From Pelargonium x hortorum (taxonomy: Eukaryota; Streptophyta; Magnoliopsida; Geraniales; Geraniaceae): a DNA stretch of 28,284 nt. Where the stretch lies: assembly GCA_036897525.1 (NCBI GenBank), contig JAYMTJ010000104.1, positions 1 to 28,284 on the forward strand, in the 5' to 3' direction. Within the stretch, counting starts at the first letter, position 1. Every line of letters begins with the position of its first letter. The notes beneath the pieces were generated by a model that saw only the letters and a list, made by a program, of their open reading frames with translations, did no database searches and was not told the DNA's origin. Below, one piece after another: positions 11,037-21,459 of the stretch. The position numbers and the translations under genes were made by a program.

Positions 11037-12353
11037 AATGCGACTTCTATTTCGTATCAGATTCTTTATTGACTTGGTCGTAGGGGTAACTGCTTCGGGA
11101 TTAGAAATTAGTTTAGGACTTGTATTTGCTTGTTATGAAAAGGGGACCTTGAAAGCCCTGTGAGAAAAGAAGTTTGATAGTTTTATGTTATATACAGGGA
11201 CTCTTATAGTTCTTGGAACCCCAGGCCTGTATTCATGTCTATAAGTCTCCCTACTTTTTTGTTCTTGGTCCTCGAAAGGAAAGGGGTTGAAACGTATTCT
11301 TACTCTATTACTTTCTTTGCGGAATAGGATCTTGAGAAATTTCTTTCCATCTTAAAAAAGGAGGAATACTTTATTAATATCGCTCATACAATTGTTTTGA
11401 GCCAAAAAAAATCCTCATTATAGGAGAATACCCTCGGCTCTTTTTTTTGTTTGAAAAAAAAGATCCAAATATCCTATGGCATAGCGAGTAGACTTAAGTA
11501 TCCTTCTAAATATTTATTATTCTCTATGTTCCTTAACTATAAGCTCTTCCCAAGTTTAATAGAAACTAAAATAACACGGCTTGTGTGTTGCAAGAGTATC
11601 CCATAAGACAGAGCTCCTTAAAGAACCCATCTTTAATTTAAGAGTTAATTGGGCATGAAAGAAAAATACTACTCATTTATATTTAGAACGTCAGAGAGTA
11701 TGCAAGATTCAGTAAGTTTGAGCGTTTACCCTTTAATTTCAGAAGCCTTTATAAAGGATTTACTATTAAAAAAGCCCGGGTAACCCTGTTTACATTCTAT
11801 TCAGTTAATCTAGGTACCCGCTGTCTGATAGACATGTTAACTCCTACACATTCCTAGAAAATGTGTAGTTAGAGAGTATCCGTAGCTTACTTGCTGCTCT
11901 ATAAAGGTCTATAGACTGGGTGTTTAGAAAGGGTTTTTCTTGATCTTATATTTACTAGCTGAGGGGGTATAATAATATATAATAGGAACTCAGATGCCTA
12001 TTTTGTTTTTTTTAGGTTGTAATTAGGAAGTTAGAGTAGATAGAGGGGGTCTTGGCAGTTTTAGAACCCCGGATATTGCAAGGGTAAAGGTTTCTAGTCT
12101 TATTACAGTAATAGCCTATATACTATTTTACACCTTGCTCGGGTAGGAACAGTTGCGTTAGAGTGTTTACTGAACAAGGTAGGATTAAAAAACTAAGTAA
12201 TTAGGTCGTTCTCAGGAGGCTTGTCCTTTATAATCTTTAAGGAGAAGCCCGCTTTTTTGGAAGAATTAACGGTTATCGAGGAATGTGTTTTACTAGTATG
12301 GACTCTAAATAAGACAACCCTATAAACTATGTGCCTTATTAGGTTAGGGTCTG
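11037..12353. other. Gene-free AT-rich sequence with several inverted repeats
   Basis: No frame of note. TCTTTTTTTT (11439-11448) pairs with AAAAAAAAGA (11454-11463) over GTTTG, a 10-bp stem of almost pure T/A. Three further inverted repeats lie within 100 bases at 11822-11916 and are listed separately. No promoter or terminator can be assigned because no gene is present. Confidence 0.55.
11822..11916. repeat. Cluster of three small inverted repeats
   Basis: TGTCT-GAT-AGACA at 11822-11834; CTACACATT (11844-11852) pairing perfectly with AATGTGTAG (11860-11868) over a 7-base loop; and the 10-bp palindrome GTCTATAGAC at 11907-11916. The 9-bp stem is the most stable. About one such stem is expected per window by chance; the clustering is what draws attention. 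Confidence 0.45.
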
Positions 12354-12488
12354 ATGAGTGTGAGTATGAAAGGAAGTAAGAAGTTGGGACTGGTACAGAG
12401 TATAGGTTCTAAGAAAGCGGTTACAGGTATGAAGACTAAGAAAACCAAGGCTATCACAAGTAGAGATAGAGGTTCGGGTAAGTTATAG
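12354..12488 (+). CDS. Tiny lysine-rich frame, unrecognised
   Basis: ATG at 12354 gives 44 residues ending at TAG; an internal ATG at 12366 would give 40. Twelve residues are K or R and only one is acidic. Ser, Gly and Thr are frequent and there is no Cys, Trp, Phe, Tyr or His. The region is a purine-rich run on the plus strand, and that alone would yield K, R, E and G codons; the lack of E is mildly in favour of something else. No ribosome binding site or neighbour supports it. A chance frame is the simplest explanation. Confidence 0.1.
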   Translation: MSVSMKGSKKLGLVQSIGSKKAVTGMKTKKTKAITSRDRGSGKL

Positions 12489-14050
12489 ATAGGAGGCCGA
12501 AGAAAAAAGTCCTAGGTTTCCAGTCCTGTAGTAAATCCCGATTTGATAAACTAAAAGATATCCTAGTTTTACCTTTATTTAAAAGGGAGTGCTTCCACAT
12601 TATTCAATTAATAAAATTAGCACTTGACACTAGAACTCCACAGCACACGGGTATAAAACTTTATGCTTCTCCTAACGCTTAAATTGAGAAAAATACGAGA
12701 AATATATAAAAGAAAGCAACCTTCTCTAGACGCCCAGGCGGAAACAAGGCCCGATTGACTGCTTCTCCAGGCCTTTCATATGGGAGGAAATTCCTGTTTA
12801 TACTTGTATAATGGGGCTCTTCCTAATTAAGATTACATTTCGGTAAAGTAAGGACCTACTAAGTTAAAATACTGAGCTAACAATAGGATATATTAAACCC
12901 CCTTTTATTACTAGAGGTCGAACAGGGTTTTTCCTTTAAGAATTTCTATCTATACTCTCTCGGGAAGTTTCCGTGCTTTATATTGCAACTAGCGTCATTT
13001 ACTCCTAGAGATACTCTCCGCTTTTAATGAAAAACCCTAACCCTTCCTTAGGCGTTTACTTTATTACTGTAAGAAACCGGGATTCAGATAAATAAAACAG
13101 AACTTAACAAAGCTTCTACTTCACTAGAGCATAAGGTCTTGCCAAACACTACAAAAAAAGACTTGATAATTACGAGATACCTTATTCTTTATAATTCGAT
13201 AAGCCATTAAGGAATGTCCTATTCTAACACACCGTGTATGCGGTTTAACTAATCGAGAAGCACCTATCCAACTAAATAAAGGCCGAAAACTGACCTTTCC
13301 TAAAAAAAGAGTGCTTTTTGATTAAGCCCAAAGCTTAAGAATTTCACTACATACATAATTTTATAACAACAGGATTTGAACTCTTGTCATCCCTCTAAAT
13401 TAGACTTTTTTTTTTAATGTGTAATGCAAGCTGCAGGTGTAGAAAGCTCTGGATCCACTATTCCTTCATTTATGGAATTCCTTATTAGATTAGGTTTTGG
13501 AATTAAAAAAGTCCTAACTCTTATCTAGATTCCTATATCTTTTTTATTATATGTAAAGGAGGGTCCCCTTTAAGTAGTTAAGGGTATTCCCGAGCACTTT
13601 TCGCTAATTTAGAGAAGAGCACCAGTAGAGACATTATGCTCTCCTTACCCACTAAAATGAGACACGGGCACCTCCCCAAAAGAAAGCGTAAAGAGTTCAC
13701 ACATAAATATAACACTCGTTTGAAGTGAGTTAGTGTATACACTTAACCTTGTTGGGGAAGCTTCTAAACCTATATTTTAGTATTCCTATTTTCATGTTTT
13801 GTACTGCTATACGCTAAAATTTGAAGTTTTAAAGGGAGTTGACTCGTTATATTATTAAAGTTCTTTTTCAAGCTTTCTCCTATCCCACCAATCGAACGAA
13901 TTTGATATCAAATAGCAATAAAGGTTTTTTTACATGATATCCTAAATGCCATAGCTCATAAGCTTACAAAGTTGATACACAAATCAGCCTACACTTGGAA
14001 ATCTATCTTAATAACTACTAATTATAGGAGCACGGATTACTACCGTTCAA
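12489..14050. other. Gene-free AT-rich sequence
   Basis: No reading frame of 60 codons on either strand. Contains a 10-base T run (13406-13415), the 12-bp palindrome AGTGTATACACT (13732-13743) and the 14-bp palindrome ATTTGATATCAAAT (13900-13913). Palindromes of 12-14 bp number several per window by chance. GGATTTGAACTC near 13373 resembles a minus-strand tRNA T arm, but the stem does not pair. Confidence 0.6.
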
Positions 14051-14061
14051 GCCTTTCCCTG

Positions 14062-14180
14062 TTTTTATAGCAAAATAGACAACTATTGGTATTTTTATTT
14101 CTTGTTACTGTACTCTTTATTGAAGATACAAAGAAAAGGACATCCATAGTGACTTTCGAACCTGGGTTTTGCTATAAAAA
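14062..14180. repeat. 14-bp perfect inverted repeat, 91-base spacer
   Basis: TTTTTATAGCAAAA at 14062-14075 and its exact reverse complement TTTTGCTATAAAAA at 14167-14180. Chance expectation for a 14-bp match within about 100 bases is around 0.03 per window. Beyond the arms, CC (14057-14058) can again pair with GG (14084-14085 plus 100) after a short internal loop, so the fold could be slightly longer. There is no frame between the arms and no target-site duplication visible, so I cannot call it a transposon. Confidence 0.5.
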
Positions 14181-16070
14181 TCCGGGTTATACTCTTGTTT
14201 ATAGCTCTTAACAATTCTTAATTAAGGCTTATAAAAAAATTGACTATAAGTATGATATTTCTCTCTTTTAGATATCACCTATTGATATGCATACTGAAAG
14301 AGAAGAATCTGGGATTGTATTAATAGGTACTTAACTTACGGTAACTTATATACTTGAATTTTGGGCTAAGAAAAAAAGCAGGCTAGTATAATTAAGCTAA
14401 AAAAGCTCCATTAGGTTATCCTAAGAACAACAAAAAAAGCATTAATGGAGTATACGAAGTACGGACCTTATGATCTTAAAACTAAACTGACTCCGATTTT
14501 TTGGTACTAGAAAACTAATGCAATATTACTACGCAATAAATCTTTAAAAGTACTTTGATGCGGAGACTAAAGGGTTTATATCGTCACTTTTGTTTTGTGT
14601 TGAAAACCCTTTTTAAGCCACTATGATTTGGGCCCTATAACGTGAGCTAAGGTCCTGCTATGATTCTACGTTTGTAAAAATTCCGTAGGATTCTTTATTT
14701 TGAGAAGTAGGCGTTAAGTTGGGAGCTTGTAACATTTAAGATTAAGAGGAATGTTCTTATTAAACCTACAAAGTTTTCTTATTTATACGAAGTTGCGCCT
14801 TTACGAGGTAGCAAAGTGCTAGTCTCTCAATCACTTGGTTATCCGATAATGTGCTCCTAGGCTACAATACGACTTAACTTTTGCAAAGAATTTTCTCGTA
14901 AGTAAAAGAAGGATTCCTGATAAATAGCTGCGAGCCGAGATAAAACCTAGTTATAAATAATATACCGTGTATATAGTTTCAGTTCTCAGACTTCCCTTAT
15001 TCTAATTATCCCATAACCCGTCACAATGAAGGCTCAACTCTTTAGTCAAGTAAAACCTCTGTTATAGTTATAGCTCTGCTTTTTAAAGGACACTGGGGAA
15101 TACTCTTGGGGAATTCCATTATTAAGTAAGTAGTACTTCCCTGAACTCGTAAGTTTACTTTTTATACTGAGCTTTGTCGGGTAGAATTACCCTAGGTTTC
15201 CTAGAAGACTTTCCAAAAGAATTTTAAAGTACTGCACAGAGAGTTTTGATAGACACAAATTGCACAAAATAAAACTAAACTTTCATAGCTTCTCTTCTAA
15301 ACAATTGTTGCCTAGCCTAGTAGTAGACACCACGGATAGAGACATGAACTTCAGAGAAAGCTAGAGGAATTGAAGCGTCTTTATTATAGGGGAACATAAT
15401 AGCCTACTCGTTCTTAATTAGACAGCGTTTACTCGTGCAAAAGCTAATAGTTACAGCATTCAGTGTCTCTGGAAGGGATACCTCTTCTGTTTTATGAGCT
15501 GCACAAGACTTCCTAAATAATTTAGAGTTAGGTCTCTAAGTTGTTTGCTCTTTTTAGTTTATAGGCCTATGATATAAAGACTTTAGCAAAAGTTTTTATG
15601 TACCAACAATAATCTTGGGCTCTTCTCTGGGGAAACTAAGGAGTTAGTAAAAAAGGGATTCCCTTAATAAGTCAAACCTTCAAACACGAGTTTGGTTTGC
15701 TACAGAGGTGTATATCTAGTAACAGGATTCGTAGGATTAGATTAACTGAATTAGTTCTAGTAAAGAAAGTAGGGGTCCTTTCTACTAAATCAGGAGTGCC
15801 CTTTGATTAGCCGAAGTTGTAAGAAGGATTCCTGAAAATACATTTATTTAAGAGATTAAATAAGAATTGCTTTTCATTTCCGACTTGTTTTGTAAGTATG
15901 CGTCTACTGTTTTGTTAATCACAAGAAAATCTAGTGATAACCCTCTTCATAAATAAAAAGCGGAGAAGCCTTAATTTGGGTTCAAGTATTGGAAGTTTTT
16001 TTTACTTATTTTAGTTTAGGTATAATGTATTCTATCTAAATACTGGGATTCAAATCAAAAGTCTTTAGGT
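14181..16070. other. Gene-free AT-rich sequence
   Basis: No reading frame of 60 codons. Minor structures only: CTCCATTA (14406-14413) with TAATGGAG (14443-14450), and AAAGGGTTT (14569-14577) with AAACCCTTT (14604-14612). No tRNA, rRNA or protein motif recognised. Confidence 0.6.
14676..14697 (+). repeat. Dispersed short repeat, copy 2
   Basis: AAAAATTCCGT followed by A and GGATTCTTTA. It matches 45-69 except for the extra central A and the A-run length. A shorter related word, CCGTAGGAATT, occurs at 8592-8601. Confidence 0.35.
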
Positions 16071-16075
16071 TTTCC

Positions 16076-16110
16076 CCCCAGAAACCCTGGGGAATCCGTG
16101 CCGAGTCTTT
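16076..16110 (+). repeat. GC-rich hairpin followed by a short dispersed repeat
   Basis: CCCCAG (16076-16081) pairs with CTGGGG (16087-16092) over AAACC, one of the few GC-rich stems here. Immediately after it, ATCCGTGCCGAGTCTTT (16094-16110) recurs as ATCCGTATCGAGTCTTT at 19785-19801 with two substitutions. The second copy lacks the hairpin. There is no T tract, so this is not an intrinsic terminator. Confidence 0.4.
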
Positions 16111-17608
16111 AGTACTTAACTACAGTATAATGAGGGGTTCTGTAATAAAGTAAAGGGGACATTCACCTGTTGAGAATTCCGAAGCCCTCAAGCACTTAAA
16201 GCAAATGGACACAACCTCCTTACATATAGCTAAACAACTACTTCCACTTTTTTCCTAATAAATTAACGGACTATGGAATACTACTAGAAAAAACCCTTTT
16301 CAGTATAAAGACTTTCAACAAAAGCTACCTATTTTTTTGTTTTGGAATGCCTTTAAACTTACCAGAACAGACGAGAAAAAAGCTGTCTGAAAAAAAACTT
16401 AAAGAGTAAGGAATCTCTAGGGCAATAGCTCTCAAATACTTTAACTTAATTCCAGATACTAAAGCAAGCAGGACAGCTGAAAGAAAGAGAATCCCCCTTT
16501 AGTTGAGCCTTCCCTGCCAAACAAAGAGCTACCAGACTTGAAAATCTATACCTTATATAGGACCTAATTTGACTTATTCTTCAAGCCTTTATTTATCTTG
16601 AGAGTTAGAAGCAATCCTTAGAGCGCTAGAAAGACCTCTTGTTTGAGAGCTATACCTTCTCTTAGGACTCAGAATTAGGTGTGATAGAGAGTCTAATAGC
16701 TGTGAATCAGATAGAGACCCTTTGTCTTGTTCAGGAATTCTTAACTCTTACTATTTATTAGGGACTTAGGGAGAAAAGAGTCAAAAGAGTCCTGTAGATA
16801 CCTATGCCAGACATGTTTTTTCCGAGTAGATTTTTAATAAAAGGAGGGGTCCCACACTATCTTTCTATATTAGTAAGGTAATTGTTGTCATTGTAAGAGC
16901 TTCACCCCGACCTGTCTAGTTGGAAACTGAAAGAGAAAAGGGGAATGTGACAGGGAATTCTAGGCTAGGAGGGTAGGGTATCCTGCGGTTTTGGAGGTTT
17001 CCAGTTCTGGATCATCTTTTTTAGGGGTCCTTTTGCCTTAAATATTCTCTGTGCGGTTTAGCTAGTCTAGTCAGACACTCCTGCCTGGGTATTTTCCTTA
17101 CTTGTTTAAGTCTTGTTGGTCCCCCGCTTCCTGGTACGAGCTATCTATACTATAGGTTGGCTTCATTATGTATTAAAATATTGAAAAGTAGGGACTCTTT
17201 CTCTCTTGCTATGCCTGCAAACATGGGTTATAATGGTATTGAACACCAAAGTGGGTAACGAGTTTTTATGAAAAATTCAATATTCTAATTAGAAATATCA
17301 AGCGAGTATCCTCTAAAAAATGACTAGATGTTGATAATTAGAAAATAGGCGAAGCACAGAGGGGTCTGGAATGTCCACAATAGAGAAGCCCTTTTACAAA
17401 AATGAATCCATAAGCACTAGGCAAGTTCCCAAAATCTTGAGTTATTGATTTAGAATTCTTAGCCATTTTGTATGAATTATTATTACATAAGGAAAGTTGA
17501 AATTTCGAGAATACGGGGCCCTTTTTAAGGATGACACTGAATGGAGTATTTTCTTTTGTATATAGTTACTTAATTGCTACGAGGCTCTCCTTAGAGTAGA
17601 GACACCTC
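16111..17608. other. Gene-free AT-rich sequence
   Basis: No reading frame of 60 codons on either strand and no RNA gene recognised. A slightly G-rich stretch at 16.9-17.15 kb carries no open frame. Confidence 0.6.
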
Positions 17609-17860
17609 ATGTTTAGCAGGCAAAAGCTACCCCTCAAATTTTTGACTAGAAAAGGGACTCAATTGCTGAATTTCTTTCTATTATACATAGAGCGCTCCTT
17701 CTACAGAAACCTAGTCAATCAAATGCCTAGTTATTCCCCTCACCACAACAAGGTACCGGGTCCTAAGCCAATTAAAGTAAAGCTACAGTTCTTTTTCCTT
17801 AACCCCTCTAACGCTAATACTGGACCTGGGTCTCATTACTCATTAACGGAGCTCCCTTGA
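17609..17860 (+). CDS. 83-residue frame, unrecognised
   Basis: ATG start, the second longest ATG frame in the window. The N-terminal third is basic (RQKLPLKFLTRKG at 4-16), followed by a short apolar stretch (LLNFFLLYI, 19-27) and a Pro/Asn/Gly-rich C-terminal half containing KVPGPKPIKVKLQFFFLNPS. No signal peptide, no known domain, no ribosome binding site and no adjacent gene. Stop-free runs of this size are expected by chance. Confidence 0.12.
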   Translation: MFSRQKLPLKFLTRKGTQLLNFFLLYIERSFYRNLVNQMPSYSPHHNKVPGPKPIKVKLQFFFLNPSNANTGPGSHYSLTELP

Positions 17861-19038
17861 AGTTCTAAGGCAAGAAATTCGATAAATACACGAAGGAATA
17901 AAAAGCCTCGTTCCGTAATTATAAACCAAATCCTAGTAACTGCTAAATTAAGCAAGTCCTTCCCTTCCCTGCGGCTAGGTCTACATTGGATCCCTTACCT
18001 GACTAAGACTTTTACCATAAATATGTAGTTTACCTTTATTAAAGGGTATAATAAAAAAAAACTCCGCAATAATTTAATATAGGTACTGCATATATATATC
18101 TTTTGTTTAGGAAGAAAGCTTTTCGTTTCAAAGGATGGAAGGAATTGCTTTTTTTTCTTAATCCCTAATTGCGGGTCGTTAAGTAGATTAATGACAATGG
18201 TATAGGTTTTTGTCTTTTCGCTATAATGGTTGCTTCTTCAATTACCTAACTCTAAATGAGCTCTCTTCTTTCGCGGTGCAGGTTAATGCAAACAGATTAG
18301 ATCCCCCTTTGGTTTAGCTTAAATAGTCGCCGCACTTTGAAGTGTGTAACTTGAGTGAGGCATAGTGCGAAATTTGTGTCCATTTGAAGAGGCTTATTTC
18401 TCTGTAGGATTGGTAAGTTCCAATAGAAGAACCCAGAAAAAAGTTGTATAAATTCTATACTTAGGATCTTACAACAAAAAAGTTCCTATTAAGTCAAGTC
18501 AAAACCGTATAACAAAGAAGCTGCCGCCTTAAATCATTAGTATTGAAGTCTTTTTAAGTAAGAGTTACGCCTTATTTATTTAAATTATTGACTTTTCTAT
18601 GGAATACCCCTTGATTCTATTAAAAACTAAATATAGATGAGTACACTTTTCCTTGGAATTGACCAAATTAAAACCCAAAAGGACCCTTCAATTGAATTTC
18701 GCATTAAAAGACTAGTATCACACTTTAGAGACAGGAGACTCTTCGGTTGGGCTACTTTTGGTAGAATAAATAATATGGTTAAACCCCTTTCATTTCACAA
18801 ATAAACGGATATATTAGAGATATCAAATATTGGGATTTGGGTACTTTCAAGTCGTTAATCGTTAGGTTGAACACTTAAGAGTTTCCTATCTACCTGAGTT
18901 TTGGGTTGGGTAAAAAAAAGGCTTTACTAGTCTCAAATTAAAGGCCGATGTGGGTGTATAACGCTGTTGTCCTAGTTTTTACATATTTCTATACAAGTTT
19001 GGCTCTTAGAACTACTAAACGGGTGTTTTACAAGGAGA

Positions 19039-19050
19039 GACCCCGGGGTC
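19039..19050. repeat. 12-bp palindrome GACCCCGGGGTC
   Basis: Perfectly symmetric, and ten of its twelve bases are G or C. The central CCCCGGGG alone is expected about 0.03 times in 28 kb at this composition. It is flanked by ordinary AT-rich DNA with no frame. A related GC-clamped site, CCCCT-A-AGGGG, lies at 21449-21459. Confidence 0.6.
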
Positions 19051-19784
19051 ACCAAGACTAGGTATACGTCATCATGCACTGAACTCTACATTTTCTTATA
19101 AAAAACCCATGTTTAGGGCCTTTTTTCTTTTTAACAAGCTTTCGGCTATGTGTCCTGTACGATTCTAATTTTCTTAAATTTGCGTGGGGATTCCTTTTAT
19201 ATAAAGTTTTTCGTCAACAAGGGTAGATCCCCCTCTAACTCTTAAGAAGGGGGAGTACAACGAGTGCTCTATTTTATGTACCTTATCCTACAGCGAGAAT
19301 AAAAGGGTAAGGTGCTTTTAATTTTCTGGTTTAAAAGGGCCACCTACACCTAGCTGTGTTTTAAGAATATTTGATTTGGGAGAGTACAGGAAAGTCTTTT
19401 CTTTATTATATATTCTTTTGATTCTTTTGCCAAGAGAAAATAGATACAAAATCCGGGTGGCTTCTAAGTCAAAAACTGCAAGGAGAAGGCGAAACCCGTT
19501 AAATAAAAGGAGTCTCTAAAAGGAATACTTGAAACAATACAAAGGTGCAAAGTCTAAGTTTCCCGTTTTAAATAAATTTAAGGAGCCCCTAGGCTGTGTA
19601 GTACACGTACTCAAATAAAGAGAACCCAAATTTCAGGTTACTCTCTGCCAGGTAGGTATTCGACTTCATAGATTTTAGTCCTTGCTTAGTTCAGATATCT
19701 ATCTCTAAACTCTCTATACCATACCAGCGCTTATGTCTTTTATTTGCATCGATCAAGTTATTTTCTTGAATAAAGTGTTAGGAG

Positions 19785-19801
19785 ATCCGTATCGAGTCTT
19801 T
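19785..19801 (+). repeat. Short dispersed repeat, copy 2
   Basis: ATCCGTATCGAGTCTTT matches 16094-16110 at 15 of 17 positions. A shorter piece, CCCGAGTCTTTTC, lies near 8349. At this length the match could be chance. Confidence 0.25.
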
Positions 19802-20490
19802 CTATCTACGCGAACGCAACAGAATGGAGGAATTATAAGGCTCAGGAACACTAATAATCAGTAAGCTTTGATGCTTGTGAAGCCCTTAATTAGTTTTTTT
19901 ATCCAGCCTTTAACTTAGGGCCTTATATACTTCTATACTTCTGATGTTTACACTACCCGGGCCCCTAAGAAATAAACCCTATTGCATTGTTGATAGCCGA
20001 AGCAAAAGCCCAGAAACTAAGTAGGCTCCTTTCCAAATTATACCCATATGATAGATTTCTAAAAGAAGTTGATTAATTCATAGGTTTTTTAACTTCTTGT
20101 ACATGGAGCTTATGCTAATTATAATAAACAAGTAACCTAAGAGACTGAGCTGCGTATAAAGCAATTCGAACTCATGCTTGTACTCTCGGAATGTCTGACT
20201 AATCCATGTCGTAAGTTAATAGGGCATCCACCAAAGACCCTATGTTCACAATACATATAAAGAAAAGTTTTTAAAGGTCGAATTTCAAAGTTATCCTACT
20301 CTTCAAGTCATTTTCTAAAACAATGCTCGCACAAGAATTACCGTGTTCAAATAAGTAAAAGTCATAGAATTCTTTCCTCCGGCGTTTTGTGGGGACTCTC
20401 TTATTAGATTAGGAAAATCCTTGCATTTTCACGTTGCCTTTATATCTTTATATCTTTGCAAGTGACTAAATGGGGTTTTTCTGTAACTTT

Positions 20491-20748
20491 TTAACAGCAC
20501 ATAACCTTGTGATATGGAATAAGATAAGTTTGTTTCACGGTATAAAGTCTTATAGTATTACCAGATTGCAGGGAGTACCTGAAAATCCAGTTTAACTTGT
20601 GGCGAAAGTTTGAGCAAGAGAAACTGCACCTGTTTAAAAAACCCAGGATTGGATTCACTTTAGATAGTATGAACTGTAAAATATATAAAGCAAGAAATTT
20701 AGAAAAATGTACAATCCATACTTCATTCAAGGGCTTTAAAAGCTCCAT
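20491..20748 (-). CDS. 85-residue frame, unrecognised
   Basis: Longest start-to-stop frame in the window, opening at ATG (20748 down). It carries an apolar stretch at about 17-35 (KFLALYILQFILSKVNPI) that could be a membrane helix, four Cys (42, 46, 84, 85) and a basic middle. It overlaps in antisense a plus-strand frame at 20597-20779 that starts only at TTG, so both strands are open over 150 bases. No family resemblance, ribosome binding site or neighbour. Probably chance. Confidence 0.12.
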   Translation of the reverse strand: MELLKPLNEVWIVHFSKFLALYILQFILSKVNPILGFLNRCSFSCSNFRHKLNWIFRYSLQSGNTIRLYTVKQTYLIPYHKVMCC

Positions 20749-21207
20749 TATACCGCACGAAAAGGGGTCATATAAATGAAATTACAGAAGTTAAATATTC
20801 GAATACAAACAAACAAATTACAAGTATGAAGTTTAAACGAGATAAGATATATAATCCACAATTCACGATAACGCTTCTAAAAACCTACAACTAACAAAGC
20901 AAAGACAAGTCAATAATCAAAAAAAACTGACAATGTTTTAGAGTATTCGAGCAGAGTGGAATTACAAGATATCTTAAAGGTTCAAGTCGCCGGACCCCTT
21001 ACTTCGAGTTATTTTCTCAATTTCATTTAGGCTACTAAAAAAGTTTGCAGTGCAGACATTTAGTAATTAAAAGTCCGATTGTAATTCTAAGAGTAATGAG
21101 TTCCCTTAGTTTTCCCGATAAAGTCGTAATTCTATTAAGGAGCTTTCTTCAACGGATATTCGATTTTTTAGCAGATACATACAGGATATCCTAGTATAGG
21201 CTTGGTT

Positions 21208-21230
21208 CCCTACCCTAAACAGGGCAAGGG
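21208..21230 (+). other. Hairpin of two CCCT/AGGG blocks
   Basis: CCCT (21208-21211) pairs with AGGG (21227-21230), and CCCT (21213-21216) pairs with AGGG (21221-21224). The stems are separated by a 1-by-2 internal loop and closed by the loop AAAC. Eight pairs, six of them G-C. Confidence 0.4.
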
Positions 21231-21448
21231 CAGTATCATATAAATTTTGACAAGAGGAACTCCTATAGAGATACAAAAGCAGGACTCGGGTTTTTTTACT
21301 ATTGCTATTGGTATTTTTTTATGGATATCGCTTTTAACGATTAAAAGTAAGAAAGCCTTTTTTAATTATATATTTTAGGGTCTATACTCTACCAAGTTAC
21401 CAGTACTACTTTTTGATTTATTAAAGGATGCTAGAAAGCTTGCAAAGA

Positions 21449-21459
21449 CCCCTAAGGGG
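21449..21459. repeat. GC-clamped palindrome CCCCT-A-AGGGG
   Basis: Five perfect mirrored pairs around a central A, in AT-rich surroundings. It is similar in style to the GC palindrome at 19039-19050 and to the CCCT/AGGG arms at 225-246 and 21208-21230. Confidence 0.4.

Larger units (their letters stand above)
17861..20480. other. Gene-free AT-rich sequence
   Basis: No reading frame of 60 codons over 2.6 kb on either strand. Contains the all-GC-core palindrome at 19039-19050 and the second copy of the CGAGTCTTT repeat at 19785-19801. TTTATATC is duplicated in tandem near 20440-20457. Confidence 0.6.

Noticed and set aside
13225-13250. GTGTATGCGGTTT resembling the 3' side of a group II intron domain V
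   Set aside because: The matching 5' side with the AGC triad and GAAA-type loop is absent.
13370-13395. Minus-strand tRNA T-arm-like word (GGATTTGAACTC)
   Set aside because: The T stem does not pair over five positions and no acceptor or anticodon stem is found.
5849-13484. 15-base word TTATGGAATTCCTTA shared by two loci
   Set aside because: About one shared 15-mer pair is expected by chance in a window of this size, and the flanks do not match.
20597-20779. 60-codon plus-strand frame overlapping the minus-strand 85-codon frame
   Set aside because: TTG start. At most one of the two overlapping frames could be real, and neither has support.
20976-21000. GGTTCAAGTCGCC resembling a tRNA T loop
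   Set aside because: The flanking bases do not form a T stem and no other tRNA arm is visible.
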